Positions 4,361 through 5,137 of a DNA stretch of 5,137 nt are shown here, one piece after another. A model generated the notes under the pieces. It saw only the letters and a list, made by a program, of their open reading frames with translations, was not told the DNA's origin and searched no databases. This DNA comes from Acidobacteriaceae bacterium (GTDB lineage Bacteria; Acidobacteriota; Terriglobia; Terriglobales; Acidobacteriaceae): positions 1-5,137 of the forward strand of contig PLHN01000309.1 of NCBI GenBank assembly GCA_003139975.1. The letters run 5' to 3'. Each line of letters starts with the position of its first letter. The stretch's first letter is position 1. A program made the translations under genes and the position numbers.

Positions 4361-5137
4361 TTATCCAGCGAATAAACGGCGCAAGCCTCAAGTGGAATCA
4401 ACACCGCGAACTTCTGATCTTCAGCCGTTATAGCTACCAACCAAATGTCAGCCGCAGGGAGGATGTAGCTGTCAGTGCCCGTGAGACGAGACAGCCGGTC
4501 AATGACTTTGTTCAGCTCAACAGGCTCGTCTGCGAGGCCTGAGGAATCGAAGTGAGAGCATTCCTTAGTCGTGGCTGCCTTAAGTATCACTTTGTTCGCA
4601 CTTTCCCATGCTTCCCTGACCTCCAGCGACGCGCCAAGAAGCTCACTTGCATCAACCGCTGGGACGAGCAAATTTCCGTCGGCATCGCCGGGCATGGCGT
4701 GTTTTCTCTCCTGCCACGCCGTCTGTTCATAAGCTAGGCGGGCGAACCTGTGCCTAGCGTCGATAAACCGCAACAGCACAGGCTTGCCCGCGACGGCTAC
4801 GTCGCGAGCGTCACGACTGACTTGGACTCCAATATTGCACTCTTGCAGCCCCATCTCCAGGTGATTGATGAGGTCACCGGCTACGGAATCGACGTGCCAC
4901 ATCTTTGACGCCGAAATGTCTTCAGGAACAATCGACCCATGATTCAAGAGGAATCGGGAGACGGCAAAGTTCAAGTCGGATGCGTCGAGCGCAGCGGAGC
5001 CCCAGCGACAATATTTTGAACCGTCCGACGCAAGTTTGTCGGCGGCTGCCGCAGCCCTTTTCATGTCGACCACAATGTCCATCAAATCGTCAGCATTGAC
5101 TTTGGTGGCTTGTGCATGACACTGAATGCCAATATTG
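4315..5137 (-). CDS. Uncharacterised protein, probably 5'-partial
   Basis: I do not recognise this protein. The - strand frame ends at a TGA (4317-4315) and is open to the window edge. The first possible starts inside are TTG at 5085 and ATG at 5082, giving about 256 aa. The residues before them (NIGIQCHAQATKVNADDL, then MDIVVDMK) look coding and no Shine-Dalgarno site precedes 5082, so the true start is probably beyond base 5137. Counting from the TTG, residues 1-20 form an Ala-rich helix, the middle (about 100-130) is Arg-rich, and 205-240 holds hydrophobic strand-like segments such as DIWLVAIT and FAVLIPLEACAVYSL. The end is Lys/Arg-rich (DKKKAEKVRRLTHIIA). No signal peptide or clear membrane helix is seen within the window. 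Third-position use is mixed, unlike hemY. It is co-directional with DUF2971, 194 bases away, and may form an operon with it. A frameshifted alternative C-terminus is possible. Confidence 0.7.
   Translation of the reverse strand, partial: NIGIQCHAQATKVNADDLMDIVVDMKRAAAAADKLASDGSKYCRWGSAALDASDLNFAVSRFLLNHGSIVPEDISASKMWHVDSVAGDLINHLEMGLQECNIGVQVSRDARDVAVAGKPVLLRFIDARHRFARLAYEQTAWQERKHAMPGDADGNLLVPAVDASELLGASLEVREAWESANKVILKAATTKECSHFDSSGLADEPVELNKVIDRLSRLTGTDSYILPAADIWLVAITAEDQKFAVLIPLEACAVYSLDKKKAEKVRRLTHIIA

Overview
The window looks like a stretch of bacterial chromosome from a moderately GC-rich Gram-negative organism. An acidobacterium of the Terriglobia/Koribacter type is my best guess. 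It rests on a HemY-type protoporphyrinogen oxidase close behind ferrochelatase, on strongly C-ending codons in the heme and transporter genes, and on short degenerate tandem repeats in the spacers, which I associate with that group. This is an inference; no rRNA or marker gene is present to settle it.

Layout. On the + strand, bases 1-3169 hold the 3' end of ferrochelatase (hemH), a 126-aa gene of unknown function (265-645), an FAD-dependent protoporphyrinogen oxidase (hemY/hemG type, 706-2163) and a YedA/RhaT-like drug/metabolite exporter of the EamA family (2216-3169). The spacers are short (46, 60 and 52 bases), so one transcript is plausible. HemY and HemH carry out the last two steps of protoheme synthesis: oxidation of the porphyrinogen, then iron insertion. 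The unknown gene between them has less C-biased codon use and may be an insertion into the heme cluster.

The + strand block ends at a perfect 8-bp hairpin (3193-3213) that overlaps a four-unit 7-bp tandem repeat. A second 7-bp-period array of different sequence (669-703) runs almost up to the hemY start codon.

On the - strand, 5137-3245 is an accessory-looking pair. An unrecognised protein is read first (5137 to 4315, its frame open to the window edge). A DUF2971-family protein (4120 to 3245) follows. The 194-base gap between them is not empty. It contains a 46-codon coding-like extension in the -1 frame of the upstream gene, beginning at an A-rich run. It also contains a small ORF whose stop overlaps the DUF2971 start as ATGA. 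These suggest translational coupling, a frameshift (programmed or artefactual), or decay of an intervening gene.

Nothing here is a clear-cut new system. The least explained part is the - strand pair with its interior (about 3245-5137). The window has no tRNA, rRNA, CRISPR array, insertion sequence or replication origin that I can see.
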